The notes under the pieces are model-generated. The model was not told where the DNA came from. It saw only the letters and a program-made list of their open reading frames with translations, and searched no databases. Shown piece by piece: positions 21,170-32,042 of a stretch of 64,000 bases of DNA. The DNA lies in assembly GCA_035772405.1 (NCBI GenBank), contig JAYKKM010000123.1:936001-1000000 (forward strand). The letters run 5' to 3'. Position numbers and translations under genes: made by a program. The DNA comes from Chrysogorgia sp. JL179-B06 (taxonomy: Eukaryota; Cnidaria; Anthozoa; Scleralcyonacea; Chrysogorgiidae). How positions within the stretch are numbered: position 1 is the stretch's first letter; each line of letters begins with the position of its first letter.

Positions 21170-22339
21170 CTTCCTCTGGAAATGTGACTCCAATGGTGTC
21201 GTTTACCTTGTTCCAGTGCAGTCCTACGAGACCACATTCGCCAGTTTGGAGGCCCAGCTGTTGTTTGGCATAACTCATGTTTCCGTCACGTTCAGGGATT
21301 TCGGATGTTTCCACTTCTTTCTCGTTGGAATTCCATTTGTGCAACTGAAAGGAAGCTTTGTTGAAGATCTCGGTCGCAGCAACTTTCATTTCCATTGCTT
21401 CTTGAATAGTTTGTCCTCCCATTAAGAGGTCGTCAACGTAAAGGCTGCGTTCGATTTCTTCCACGTCCTTGGTATGATCAGCTCAGCAGATATCGAGGTG
21501 GTGCTTTATCACTCCTCCCAGCAGGAACGGAGATGGTCCTAATCCAAACAGCGCTCTCGTGAAGCGTAAGGTACGCACTCGTTCGAGATCCTTTCCATCC
21601 AGCCAATGAAACCTGAGGGCATCTCGGTCTTCAGCTCGAATTCGCACTTGAAGGAACGCCTTCTTGATATCTCCAGCTAAGGCAACCGCGCGAAACCTAC
21701 CTCGTACCAATACTTTCCATAACTGGTTCTGAAGTGGTGGTCCAACATCGAGGCAGTCATTTAAGGAAGGTGTTGATTCGTTAGATCTGGCCGACGCGTC
21801 GTAAACGATTCGCAGTTTCGTAGATTGGGAGCTTTCTCGAACAACTGCTTTATGAGGAATGTAAAATTCCGTCCCTGTAGCAGGCATTTCTGCATCCTCC
21901 ACGATTCCTTCTTCCAACTGACCTTGAATGATGGCATCGTAATCGTCCATCATCCCGTCCTTTTTAGTCGATGCACAAGGGTTCCAAGACGTTTCAAGCT
22001 TCCTCCTTTGTTGGTTGGTAAGGGTGGATGGTTCCCTTTCCAAGGGAGCCCGGTTTCATACCACCCCTCTGGACTGCGTTGGAGTTGCTCTAGGAATTCA
22101 GCATGCACGATGCTTTGATCTCCACTGGGCGTGTCCTCTAACCCAAGGACATCCATTCTGCACAACTCTTCATAATCGGACACCATGGTTTGCGTCAGGA
22201 ACATGTTTTCCATGTTAGCTTCTTTACCCGTGGACATGATTGTCCAACCAAACTTGGTACGCTCAGCTACAGGCTCTCCCATAGCCCCGGTTCGTTGGTC
22301 TCCAGAATGATGTCTTAATTTTTGTGTACTCGTTCGCAC
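21170..22339 (-). pseudogene. BEL A RT, upstream of the B insertion, several frames
   Basis: Frame pieces run from ERTKFGWTIMSTGKE (the FGWTI motif) through FYIPHKAVVRESSQSTKLRI and ALAGDIKKAFLQV (RT catalytic Asp region) to RTLRFTRALFGLGPSPFLL. After a stop near 21483 the frame changes to SLYVDDLLMGGQT, the active site. It ends at GVTFPEEVA, where element B begins; the same protein resumes at 14054. Confidence 0.8.
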
Positions 22340-22982
22340 CCAGTATCATATGGACGGGAAGTACGCTCTTTGTATCGGTATCTTCCATGACCACTCCCTT
22401 TAGATGGGCGAATTTCTTCATCATGCTGGCATAATTAGGGTTGTTTGGCGACAACAGTTCTTCTCTTTCTACTTTTGTGACGCATACCGGAATGACACAG
22501 TCCCCTTTAGTGTTGCTCACCGTCTGATTGTAAACTTCGATGTTCTTGGTGACAGTTCCCATTATCGTTTGTATACGACGCTTTATCGTGCGTTTTGGCT
22601 TGGGTTTCAAAAGATCCAATAGAAAGGCTGAGGCGTACAAACCAGTTGCGCCGGTGTCTAGCAGCGCTCGACACTTCAAACCATTCACGTCAACGATTAC
22701 CACCGGGTGGCATACATTCTCTCCTTCGTGGGTGGCTGTCATCGCTACGTTTGCCCCCTCTTGGTCACATATGGAAGAGTGATGTTTTCTCTTGCAATGT
22801 TGGCAGACTGTGCGGCTTTGACACTGGGCTGCTCGGTGTCTGCTCCCCGTGCAGTTGAAACACAACCTTTTCTCTTGCAACCTTTGTTTCCGGTCCGCGG
22901 GGGATTTAACCACTTGACACTTTGCACTTTGCAGACTTGTGGTCCACGTCATCGCAGTACACACACCCTCGGGGCTGAACAT
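22263..22982 (-). pseudogene. BEL A zinc knuckles and protease
   Basis: CFNCTGSRHRAAQCQS and CQHCKRKHHSSIC are the tandem Cys/His knuckles. CRALLDTGATGLYASAFLLD has the aspartic-protease D-T-G triad, followed by a domain ending near PVHMILGANEYTKI. The frame then shifts into the FGWTI region. Confidence 0.8.
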
Positions 22983-24011
22983 TCTCTTGTCGCGTTTGGA
23001 AACTTCTGTTTCGTGGCGGTGGTTTCTCCTCGAGCTACTCGATGGGGTGGATTTCTTTCCAGGTTCGCAGTGCTTTGATTAACTGGGGAAAGTCCCACGA
23101 TTGCCATCCCACTTGCCCCCTGACCAAATCTGGCATTATCCCCTTGAATTTGTTCAGGACGCTACGTACCATACCCCAGCACTCCTTAAGTTTTCCTAAG
23201 CTTTCTAACGACTGTACGTTGTACAGGTGTAGGTTAACGTGTGGTAAAATTGGTGGATCTTTTCAGGTTTAGTTCCCGTGATAATTGGTAAGGCCATTAT
23301 GTTATCGATGTAAGCATTTATTATCTCACTTACGTTGCCATATTCGGTCTTCAAAATGTTCTTTGCGCGTTCGTAGCCCTCAGTCGTAAACGGCAATCCA
23401 TCAATGGCTTCTCTGATTTTGGGTTCAACCAACTCTTTTAAGTAGGCAAATTTGGTTACCGCTACCATATCTATCGAGTCGATCTCGGCTTCGAACTTGT
23501 TCCAAAACGGTAGCCAATTCTCGAAGGTTCCGTCGAACTTGGTTATGACAAGTTTTGGCAACTTCACGCGTTCTTTCCCTTCAGGTTTAGTCGTAGCTTG
23601 ACTTGAGTATTGTCTTTTCTTTTCCATCGCTATTTTCTGCTCAGCTGGAGTTTCTCGAACTTAAACTGCTCTTCACGCAACTAAGATGTCTTCGTTTGCT
23701 TTCTTCCCACGCTCTTTCTTCGCCGCGGCTTCGTCTAGGTAGCGTTGTAAATTAGTGATTTCGATATCAGCTTCGTCGATCCTTTCTTCGATTTCTTTGC
23801 CCCAATTTCCAACTTGTTCGATGTCTTCACCACTATCCAGTTTAACTTGTTCAGCTTCTATATTTAGCTCTTCTATTGCGCCTACGATGGTGCGCAAGAT
23901 ATCTCTATGGTGTTTTATCTTCTCGGGGTTTTCCTTCTCCATTATGGCCTTTGTTTTGTTTAGCGTTAGCCGCAATAACTGCAGCTTTCCCTTCAGTTTA
24001 TCCTCCATCAC
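22935..24011 (-). pseudogene. BEL A gag
   Basis: The gag start at 24011 (MMEDKLKGKLQLLRLTLNKT) is a coiled-coil frame that stops at 23673. A second frame from 23627 has the gag core TKFDGTFENWLPFWNKFEAE and IDGLPFTTEGYERAKNILKT. A third continues with WGMVRSVLNKFKG and IKALRTWKEIHP. These are standard BEL gag (DUF1759) landmarks. At least two frame breaks are present. Confidence 0.75.
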
Positions 24012-24033
24012 CGGTTTACTGAGTTCTTCTCAC

Positions 24034-24052
24034 AATCCCGTCGGAGGTGCCA
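24034..24052 (-). promoter_or_regulatory. BEL A primer-binding site
   Basis: On the plus strand AATCCCGTCGGAGGTGCCA ends in CCA and looks like the 3' end of a tRNA (T-arm, acceptor, CCA). Its complement, TGGCACCTCCGACGGGATT, lies three bases inside the 5' LTR and would anneal to that tRNA to start minus-strand synthesis. Confidence 0.75.
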
Positions 24053-24055
24053 CTG

Positions 24056-24297
24056 TGTTGCGAATGCAGTAAAGTACCGCGGCTTCTACGCAAACTATCA
24101 CTATCAAGGTTTATATTTTGAATCTTTGTATTGAAGAACTCTCAACTCACTCTCTATCTTTCACACTGTGCACGCTATCTCACTTAGTTTCATATTTCGC
24201 ACGCCACTCCCTCAAACTTCCGCTCTGACCCTCATCACTCACCACAACCTAACATAACAATAATAATCTATAATAAGTGTTCACGCAATTCCCAACA
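24056..24297 (-). repeat. BEL A 5' LTR
   Basis: 242 bp, intact, TG...CA ends; the reference copy for the split LTR at 8170 and 11611. Confidence 0.95.
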
Positions 24298-24435
24298 ATA
24301 TATAATATATAAATATATATATAAATATATATATAAATATATATATAAATATATATATAAATATATATATATAAATATATATATAAATATATATATAAAT
24401 ATATAAAAATATATAAATATATATATACGTGTAGG
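24298..24435. repeat. ATATATAAAT minisatellite (right of BEL A)
   Basis: Direct units of 10-14 bases, the same kind of array as 8097-8169. Confidence 0.9.
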
Positions 24436-24900
24436 TTTTGGTCTACGAAATGCAAAGAGTGCTCAACAACATATAGTTAGAGCAAATAATAGATTTTCGC
24501 TTACCTCAAAACTGGTCTGCTACAACTTGTTTCATCTGTAAAAGAATCTTCAGGCAGTGACAATATCGAAAGGGATGACCGCTTATTTATAGGCGTTCTG
24601 CCGGAAAGTGGGGGCGTATGTGGGGGACAAAGCATGAGGTCATGGCTTTGTTTGCGTTGATTACGCGAAATTTATTACGATGACGACACTGTGAAATTAT
24701 TTCCGCTCTTTTGTTGAGTAAACTATTCTTATTTTTTTCTTTTAAAATACAAAATTTTTCTTCTAAACATAAATTGCATCGTTTTGATCCTCCTGTGTAC
24801 GAAATAGAATGTTTTAGAATTTGCCAATTAATACTGAAATCTTTATTGTTTTCTTTCAATGTCCAAATATATTTCGAAAGTTCGGTGTCATTTTCATGCT
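24436..24900 (-). mobile_element. Penelope-like element fragment, second family
   Basis: A coding C-terminus (24587-24859) is followed on the minus strand by a terminus with CCTGAAGATTC, GATGAAAC and TTTTGAGGTAAGCG. That terminus has the same layout as the one at 30640-30805 (CCTGAAGATCG, GTGAAACTG, TTTTGAGGTAAGAC), so both belong to related families. Confidence 0.55.
24587..24859 (-). pseudogene. Penelope-like C-terminal domain fragment
   Basis: The minus-strand frame contains INWQILKHSISYTGGSKRCN, CLEEKFCIL, SLLNKRAEIISQCRHRNKF. This matches the C-terminal block of cnidarian Penelope-like or related retroelement proteins (KRCNLCL.EK...LLNKR.E...CRH..KF). The rest of the protein is absent. 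Confidence 0.6.
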
Positions 24901-24953
24901 TTTTATGTTTTTTTTATGCTTTTTATGTCCAAATTGGTAGAAATTTCGCTCTT

Positions 24954-25205
24954 TCATGCAGGCTGAAAAGCGCGCCACCGAAAATACATATCGCAAAAGT
25001 TGTTCATTAAGACTACGAGCACTTCACCCAGTAAAATCGATTTTTCGGATAAAACTGCCAAATCGGGCTCTATCTTGTTTCCCAAGTTCAAAACTTTCGC
25101 CCACATTTCATTGGCAAACGAGCAATGGACCAAAGCATGCGCCAGGCTTTCCCAATTATCACCACAACGGGGACATGCCGTTGGTATGCATCGGTTCCAC
25201 TTCAA
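24954..25205 (-). pseudogene. LINE ORF2 C-terminal zinc domain
   Basis: CPRCGDNWESLAHALVHC is the zf-RVT type motif that ends many LINE ORF2 proteins (CxxC...ES..H....C). It is separated from the RT part by a frame break. Confidence 0.75.
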
Positions 25206-25250
25206 TTCATAACTGTATTAACATTAAGGACTAGGTGGACAGTTCGCCAG

Positions 25251-25954
25251 TTAAAATCTCGTAGTACTGGATCTTCCCATCCAGAATGGGCTCTTCGCCA
25301 TATACCTTAATTTCCAGTCCAAAGATCGAAAACGAGCATCCCATTTAATTTGACTTGTTAGGCGCACAGGAGTTACTTTATTAAGAATTTCACGATTGTA
25401 GAACAACTTGCACGGCTTGGGGTCAGCCAGGTCCACTGCAAACTCGTTCAACACTCGCAGCAAGGTACAGTAAAAAGGCGACAGGATAGCACTGTTAGGT
25501 TTGCTATTGTCATTAATCCCCAGCGATCGGCCAATGTAGTACCTCATTAAAGGTTTCCAAGGCGCAAAATCACCATTCAGAAATTTAAAAACACGCCCAA
25601 TGAGAAGACATTTACTCTTCTTTTCTATATCTACCGCCCGAAGACCACCAGACTGATATCCTGACATGCATACTTCTCTGCGTAGATGTTCTGGTTTATT
25701 TGACCACACAAACTTCCACGACTTGGAGGGTAAATCTCGGCAAGATGCCAGATGGAGGCGGCTGCCATCGTTTTTGCCACAACACACTTCCATTCAGCAT
25801 AAGGTAGCGCGATTGCCATGCCCTTATAGTCACCAAAATAGTATCCAACTATTTTAAGATTAGTCGTGGACCATTGTAACTCTCCTGGTGCGTCAGTCCG
25901 CGGCGGCGTACGCCATCTTCCTATCCAAAGTCCTATCGATTTGGTTTTGTTCAT
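25251..25954 (-). pseudogene. LINE ORF2 post-RT region, two frames
   Basis: NKTKSIGLWIGRW starts the thumb segment (NxxKS..), with LKIVGYYFGDYKGMA (the VLG..IG-like block) following. A frame shift near 25780 leads to FVWSNKPEHLRREVCMSGYQ and GGLRAVDIEKKSKCLLIGRV, the W...P....R....  GGL block typical of L1/Tx1 ORF2. Confidence 0.7.
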
Positions 25955-27044
25955 TTTGGCTCCTGAAGCACGGCCAAACAGTTCAAAGACTTCTTGTACT
26001 TTGGCAATGCCAAAGTCGTTGGTAACTTAGTTACACAAGTGTTATCGTCGGCATATTGCGAAATCTTGACTTCATGTCCACCTGGCAACGTCAGCCCCTT
26101 GATCTCCGGATATTGACGAATTGCCGAGGCAAATATTTCCGATACCAAAACAAACAAAATAGGCGATAACGGACATATCCTTGACGAACACCACGGTAGA
26201 CGTTGAAGAAACCGGACACATTGCCGTTACTTAGTATAGCACTCTGAATGTTGGTGTAAAGGCATCGGATAATCTGCCGAATCATACAGTAGTTCCAAAA
26301 TTCATACGTTCTAGTACTCTATCCATAAAATCCCAATTGACCGCGAGTCAAACGCCTTTTCCTGGTCTATGGCCACAAATGCACAGGCGAGGTTCTTGGA
26401 ATTAACATAATCGGAAATGTCTCGAAGCAATGTAGCATTGTCTTTAGTTGAACGACTTGGGACAGAACAAGTCTGGTCAGGATTGATGACTGACGCCAGG
26501 ACTTTAGTAAGTCGTTTTGCAATGACCTTAGCGATGATTTTATAATCCACATTCAATAGCGAAATTGGCCGCCAGTTCTTCAGCTCCTCTGGATCTTCTT
26601 TCTTAAACAGCAGTATGATCAATGCACGGCGCAATGACAAAGGTAGTTCACCGTCGCTAAGGCAATAGTTGGCCATTTCGACGAAATCGTCTTTAAAGAT
26701 CGGCCAAAAAGTGGTATAAAACTCTTTGGGGAAACCATCTAAACCAGGGGTTTTATTTCCAGACATCTGTTGTAAAGCAGCTAGGCAGTCCGAATCTGAC
26801 AACAATTCTTCACATGATAACATCTCTTCTTCTGAGAGTTTGCGCTCAATCAAGTCTAACAGCTGATCTTGGACGGACTGATCCACCAGACGTTCCGTGT
26901 ATAACTCTTGGTAAAACCGCACTTGTTCTGCCATGAGGCTTTAACCAGCTTCCTGACAGCGTTAGTTGATTCTCGGTGCAAAAAAAAATCGGGACGGCCT
27001 TTCATTATTCTATATTGCTCTTGCACGGCTACAAATTTTGGCAC
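25951..27044 (-). pseudogene. LINE ORF2 reverse transcriptase
   Basis: Frame pieces hold KTPGLDGFPKEFYTTFWPIF, LINE RT blocks KEDPEELKNWRPISLLNVDY and KVIAKRLTKVLASVI, and FVAIDQEKAFD (first catalytic Asp). After a break come [17 protein letters not shown] and the active-site ISQYADDNT. At least three frame changes interrupt it. Confidence 0.85.
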
Positions 27045-27245
27045 CTTCTAATCGGTCGAAATCAAGCTGTTCCAAATCCAGACGTACTCGACGAAGTTGT
27101 TCGGCTTCTGCCGGAGACAGATTGCTTTTCTGGTGGTACACGTACATTAGATGGGAGGGTTTTTCGTTGACCACTTGTCTGATGGACTTACTATAATCGA
27201 TGGAAATAATTTTCATTTCTAATTTGCCTGCATCCCACCAGTCAC

Positions 27246-28117
27246 CTATATTGGAAAAATTCTTCGAAATATTGGAAATATCTCTGATTGCCACGTTTTC
27301 CAGAACGACGTAATTTTCTCACGAAATTTGGCATCTTTTAACAAACTAGTGTTCAACTTCCAAACTCCACGCCCCCATGTTGGAGTGTTCTTAGTGTTGA
27401 AAAGATGAAGAGAAATAAGATCATGATCGGAAAGATGACATGATTCAATACCGCTGGCCGCAACTCCATCTTTAGCTAAACAAGATGACACGTAAAATTT
27501 ATCCAGACGACATCGTATTGAGTTATTCGCATTTTGCGAGGTGCTGGTCTTGAGGGAGGAGTGATGTTGTCTCCACACATCCACCAATCGAAACTTCGCA
27601 AAGAGGTGCTTCAATTCTGTACTACCTGTTCCGCCGTTCGTCGGTAAACCACCTGTCTTATCCAACGGTAACGGTAAGTCCAACATACAGTTAAAATCTC
27701 CTCCAAGTATAACCATACGACTGGTAAGTAAATGACCATCAAGTTTAGAGAAAAAATCGTGCCGTTCACTACCAACCGCTGGAGCATAGATATTTACAAT
27801 ACGAAATTGCTGGTTTTCGAATGACAGATCGCACCTCACGATACGTCCTTCATAATCCGGGATGAAATGGACATGGTGGAATCTGGATGGATCTCGCAAA
27901 AGAATGCCAACCCCACCAACATGGATAGTACCTAAACTCCAAAACCCACGGCAACTACATTCAATATTCCATTGGATACATTCTTTCTTGCTTATAATCC
28001 GGGTATCTTATAACAAAATAATATCACATTTCTGTTTCTGCAGATAGTCAAAAACCAATCGTCTCTTTCGTATACCATCAACATTCAACGATACAATAGA
28101 CAAAGGATTGGTAGTCA
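27246..28117 (-). pseudogene. LINE ORF2 AP endonuclease
   Basis: From an ATG at 28117 the frame reads SIVSLNVDGIRKRRLVFDYL (the first block of APE: L-N-V-x-G-I). After a break it continues with RIVNIYAPA, MVILGGDFNCMLD (catalytic GGDFN) and IESCHLSDHDLISLHL (SDHD). These are the nicking endonuclease motifs of L1-type LINEs. The start overlaps the 3' end of ORF1. Confidence 0.85.
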
Positions 28118-29165
28118 TTGTTTTTTTCTTTTTGTTGCTCCTTACAACAACGGTAAACCTGCATGTGGTCGGTGACGTCGGGATTCTCCACCCCCCCTTG
28201 TTCTTCGTTGTCGGAATCACGTGACCGCTTTTGCGGATCCGACGGTAGATCTATATTCCCCTTGTCCGATTCTTCTACTACGATCTCTGTCGAGGAATGA
28301 GTACCAATATCAGACGAACCTGGTACTGGGTTGCCAGGTTTATCCCCTGTCGTATTAATATTGGTATCTTTATCCCGTGCAGGGCTGTTAGCCTTATCTC
28401 CTGCAGGAGTATTAATCTCATGCAATGTACGTTGGCATCCACCACTTTAGGAATATTAACTTCCGCCGACCTATTATTGGTCTCCGGGGAATTATCCATT
28501 AGCGTTGTCAGGCACCGTCTCTATCGTCATGTTAGGTTGTCGTAATTCTGGGCAATTGCGCTTAACGTGACCAAACTTGGCACAGTGAAAGCATTTGAAA
28601 CATTCCCGTTGCATATGTCCTGTTTCACCACACTTGAAACAGCGTACATCTTCGACGCACGCCACAACGCGGTGACCCATCTGCCCACAGCGGAAGCACT
28701 GGGTTGTTTGCCCTCGATATTTCACCTCAATGGGGAAGCCGCTAATACGAAGACGTCGAGGGATATCTTTAATTAGGTCTTCCATATAGTAATCTTCCAT
28801 ATTTGGAAACGTTGTCATCATCTCACGTTTGACCAACTTGACCTCTTGATGGTCACTCAGCCACTGTAGCACTGGGAATTTCGACGGGAACGGCATAAAC
28901 TTTGACTTCTATAAGCGGATTAACTATGGATTGAACCACCACTTCTTCCTCCAATACAGTAAACGGCGACACACGTAGGAATGCCTACTTAGCATCACCG
29001 GATCGGAATGTGACCCGAAATCTAGGACCAGGTACTTGTTGTACGGCCTGGACTGACGTATCACCAACAGGATATCACTCGATCTGCCACAACATCGATG
29101 GTCACTCCCGGAGTATGGAGAACCACGGTGTTTGGTCTGCGATTGGTGGCATTTTGAATTTTCAT
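28078..29165 (-). pseudogene. LINE ORF1 with three zinc knuckles
   Basis: The ORF begins at 29165 (MKIQNATNRRPNTVV) and soon breaks. The main piece (28492-28896) has an N-terminal fold ending LRISGFPIEVKYRGQTTQCF, followed by CFRCGQMGHRVVAC, CFKCGETGHMQREC and CFHCAKFGHVKRNC. A further frame gives an acidic, S/N/D-rich tail (QKRSRDSDNEEQGG). ORF1 proteins of this type bind the LINE RNA. Confidence 0.75.
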
Positions 29166-30213
29166 GTTACGCTGGCGTGCAAGATGGCATTTTCTAGAAA
29201 AATGGAAGTTTTCAGCCTGATTTATGATCATTAATGCTAATATATGTTATCATGATGTGTCTTGTTCGGAAAATTCAAAAACATTGGTAACAGCCGGTTT
29301 ATTGGGCTTTCAGAAAAGGTATAGATTTCGCAACAGTTATGGATATTTCCCGAGATATCAATAGAACAAGGAGGTAGTTCAATTTTGGATGTTTTCCAGC
29401 CGGACAGGAAAGAGTTAAGCAGTAATAACAGGTAAACTGAAAATAATCGAAGAAAAAGCGTCAAACGAAAAGCCGTTTATTAAATGTTGAATTGAAACTA
29501 ATCAATGTAATAACAGTTTAACAAAGCAAAAATGGTCAGTGAGAAAAAATGAACCCCTTCTCTGCTCCCCTACCCCCCTCAACGAGAGGTTACGGTATGA
29601 GGGTTAGCTTCAGCAGAGTCTCTGCAGAGATCCCACACCGGTCCACCCGCACGGGAGCTCATACTTTTAAATATATACGCAAGCTATTTATACACCACAA
29701 ACACAATACTTTGTATGCATGTGGGTCAAAAAGGTAAAAAATCACCGTGTTTAGAATGTAAGAAATAATTCGCCAAATTGACTTAAAATGTTATATGTGT
29801 GTTCTTTAGCCGACTTACAACGATGATGAAAAAATCAGGCGAAAATATAAAATCGATCGATGCGAAAAAATATCGGCCATTGTATCGTTAATACTTATAA
29901 AAACTAATTACAGTTTCATCATAAAATAAAGCCTACTACATATATTACCACTACGAACAAAAACTATTAATTTTAAGTGCTGACTTAAAACTACTTAAAA
30001 TATCAATGCTTCTAATTTCCTGTGGTAATGAATTCCACAGTTATGGTGCGGCAACTGAGAATGATCGGTCTACATGGATTTGTCTTTATTGTTTCTACTG
30101 TCCCACAAGCGTTTATCACAGGTAATCGCTTCGGTATAAATAGTTCTCATGCCATATCTAGATTGTACCGAGCTACACTGATGAGCTGTGGAACATCGAA
30201 ACACGTGTCTGTA
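29166..30213. other. Gene-free stretch
   Basis: No supported coding region, RNA gene or long repeat was recognised; a C/T-rich patch (CTGCTCCCCTACCCCCC) lies at 29561-29577. Confidence 0.4.
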
Positions 30214-30440
<227 letters not shown>

Positions 30441-30484
30441 CTACAGACGGTACCGTTTCGGCCTTTTGGGCCTCATGAGTGTAG
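30441..30484 (-). ncRNA. Hammerhead-like motif with one core change
   Basis: Minus strand: stem I CTACA ... TGTAG, core CTCATGA (expected CTGATGA), stem II GGCC-CAAAA-GGCC, GAAA, a self-complementary stem III ACGGTACCGT and a C at the cleavage site. The G to C change in the core would be expected to abolish cleavage. Confidence 0.5.
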
Positions 30485-30519
30485 TGCTGATGAGCAGGAT
30501 GAAGATGACTGCTATTTAC

Positions 30520-30520
30520 A

Positions 30521-30609
<89 letters not shown>
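30520..30609. repeat. (TA)n tract
   Basis: About 90 bp of pure TA, directly visible. Confidence 0.98.
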
Positions 30610-30610
<1 letters not shown>

Positions 30611-30639
30611 TAAAACGAATGTGATGTTGTTCACGGAAC

Positions 30640-30950
<311 letters not shown>

Positions 30951-31249
30951 CAAGTCTTGGAACAACAGGCTCCTGGTGCGATGCCAGGTCCACGAAACGG
31001 TCTGAGGATCATGCAACATTTTATTATTCTGGCGTGTTTTGAACTGATTTTCACTGCATCGTGATCACGAAAGAAGCATTAATTGTAGCTCGATCGAGTG
31101 CGACCGATATGAAGTCATGAACTGTACTAATTCAAACACTGTTTTCAAATCCTTGAAAATAGGCGCGGTCGGGGGTGCAGGCCGGAAGAAGCCCGAATGG
31201 CCTTTATTAGCAGTACGAGGCTGGTACAGCAGTGTAAAAGCAGTCGTCG

Positions 31250-31815
31250 GGCACGAGAGACGTCAAAATTGGAACGCTTGTTTTGCATTCTTCAGTTTTC
31301 AACTAAATGTTATAAATATTTGTACAAGTGATATCTTTCGCATAAATGACGTCACAGAACAGGCACGGAATTAATTTTTTTTGCAATATAACAAATAATT
31401 AACACATCACGAATGAACTTCCAAACAGAAGAAATAACTTAAATATTTTAATTCAGTTAAGAGTAATTCTTGATTAAAATTTCAATTTACCGCCATTTTG
31501 TTACTAAAAATAACACAAAATGGCGAAAAATTCGCGTTTTAAGAAGACATATATTTTGCCTGAATATATTAACATTATTTTTTTTAGTTTTGAAGTTTTA
31601 TCACCATGATCTTGGTTTTAATTTAAATGAATAATGAATTTCAATTTTTTGCCCGTTCTGTGACGTCATTTTCCCGCCCAAACCGCTAAAAAACAAAAAC
31701 ATACGATTTGTTGGAGAGGCGTTCGCTATCCCTGTACAAAGATTTATAACATTTGGTTAAAAACTGAAGAAAGCACAACAAGCGTTCGGATTTTGACGTC
31801 TCTCATGCTCGGTGC
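31250..31815. mobile_element. ~565-bp terminal-inverted-repeat element
   Basis: Left end GAGACGTCAAAATTGGAACG and right end CGTTCGGATTTTGACGTCTC mirror each other, and the pairing continues through GTTATAAATATTTGTAC and GTACAAAGATTTATAAC, giving arms of about 80 bp. TGACGTCA sites lie inside. No coding frame. A non-autonomous DNA element is the simplest reading. Confidence 0.65.
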
Positions 31816-32042
31816 ATATAACACGAGTAAGAGTCAAACTACCGAGAAGGCATGAATATCTTCAAGTCGACGGAAGAACTCTTTACGAGTGTTTGAAACT
31901 TGCTTCTCAGACGAACTTGTATTTTGAGAGAAAATCAGTATGAGAATTTGTGTAAAATCTTGCTCCAATGTCAAACCCTCTATCACAGAATTGATTTTCT
32001 ATGGTTTTGGTTAATGAATTAGTGAATTATTATTGATTTCAG

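Larger units (their letters stand above)
8170..24297 (-). mobile_element. BEL/Pao retrotransposon A (interrupted by elements B and C)
   Basis: Two 242-bp LTRs bound a minus-strand gag-protease-RT-RNase H-integrase order typical of BEL/Pao. Both LTRs read TGTTGCGAATGC...CCCAACA on the plus strand. The upstream LTR (in element sense) is 24056-24297. The other is split into 8170-8355 and 11611-11666, which together also make 242 bp. I counted two differences between the LTRs. ATAT flanks each side, a possible short target duplication inside AT-rich sequence. Removing B and C leaves about 5.8 kb. Coding frames are broken in several places. Confidence 0.85.
24954..29165 (-). mobile_element. Tx1/L1-type LINE, degraded
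   Basis: Minus-strand order: ORF1 with three CCHC knuckles, ORF2 with AP endonuclease, reverse transcriptase and a C-terminal CPRCG zinc motif. This two-ORF layout with a knuckle ORF1 points to the Tx1/L1 group. The 5' end is near the ORF1 ATG at 29165, and the 3' end is not defined because Penelope sequence begins below 24900. Many frame breaks. Confidence 0.8.

Noticed and set aside
30481..30510. Plus-strand hammerhead from CTGATGAGCAGGATGAAG
   Set aside because: No GAAA and cleavage triplet follow, and no stem II forms; the real layout is on the minus strand.
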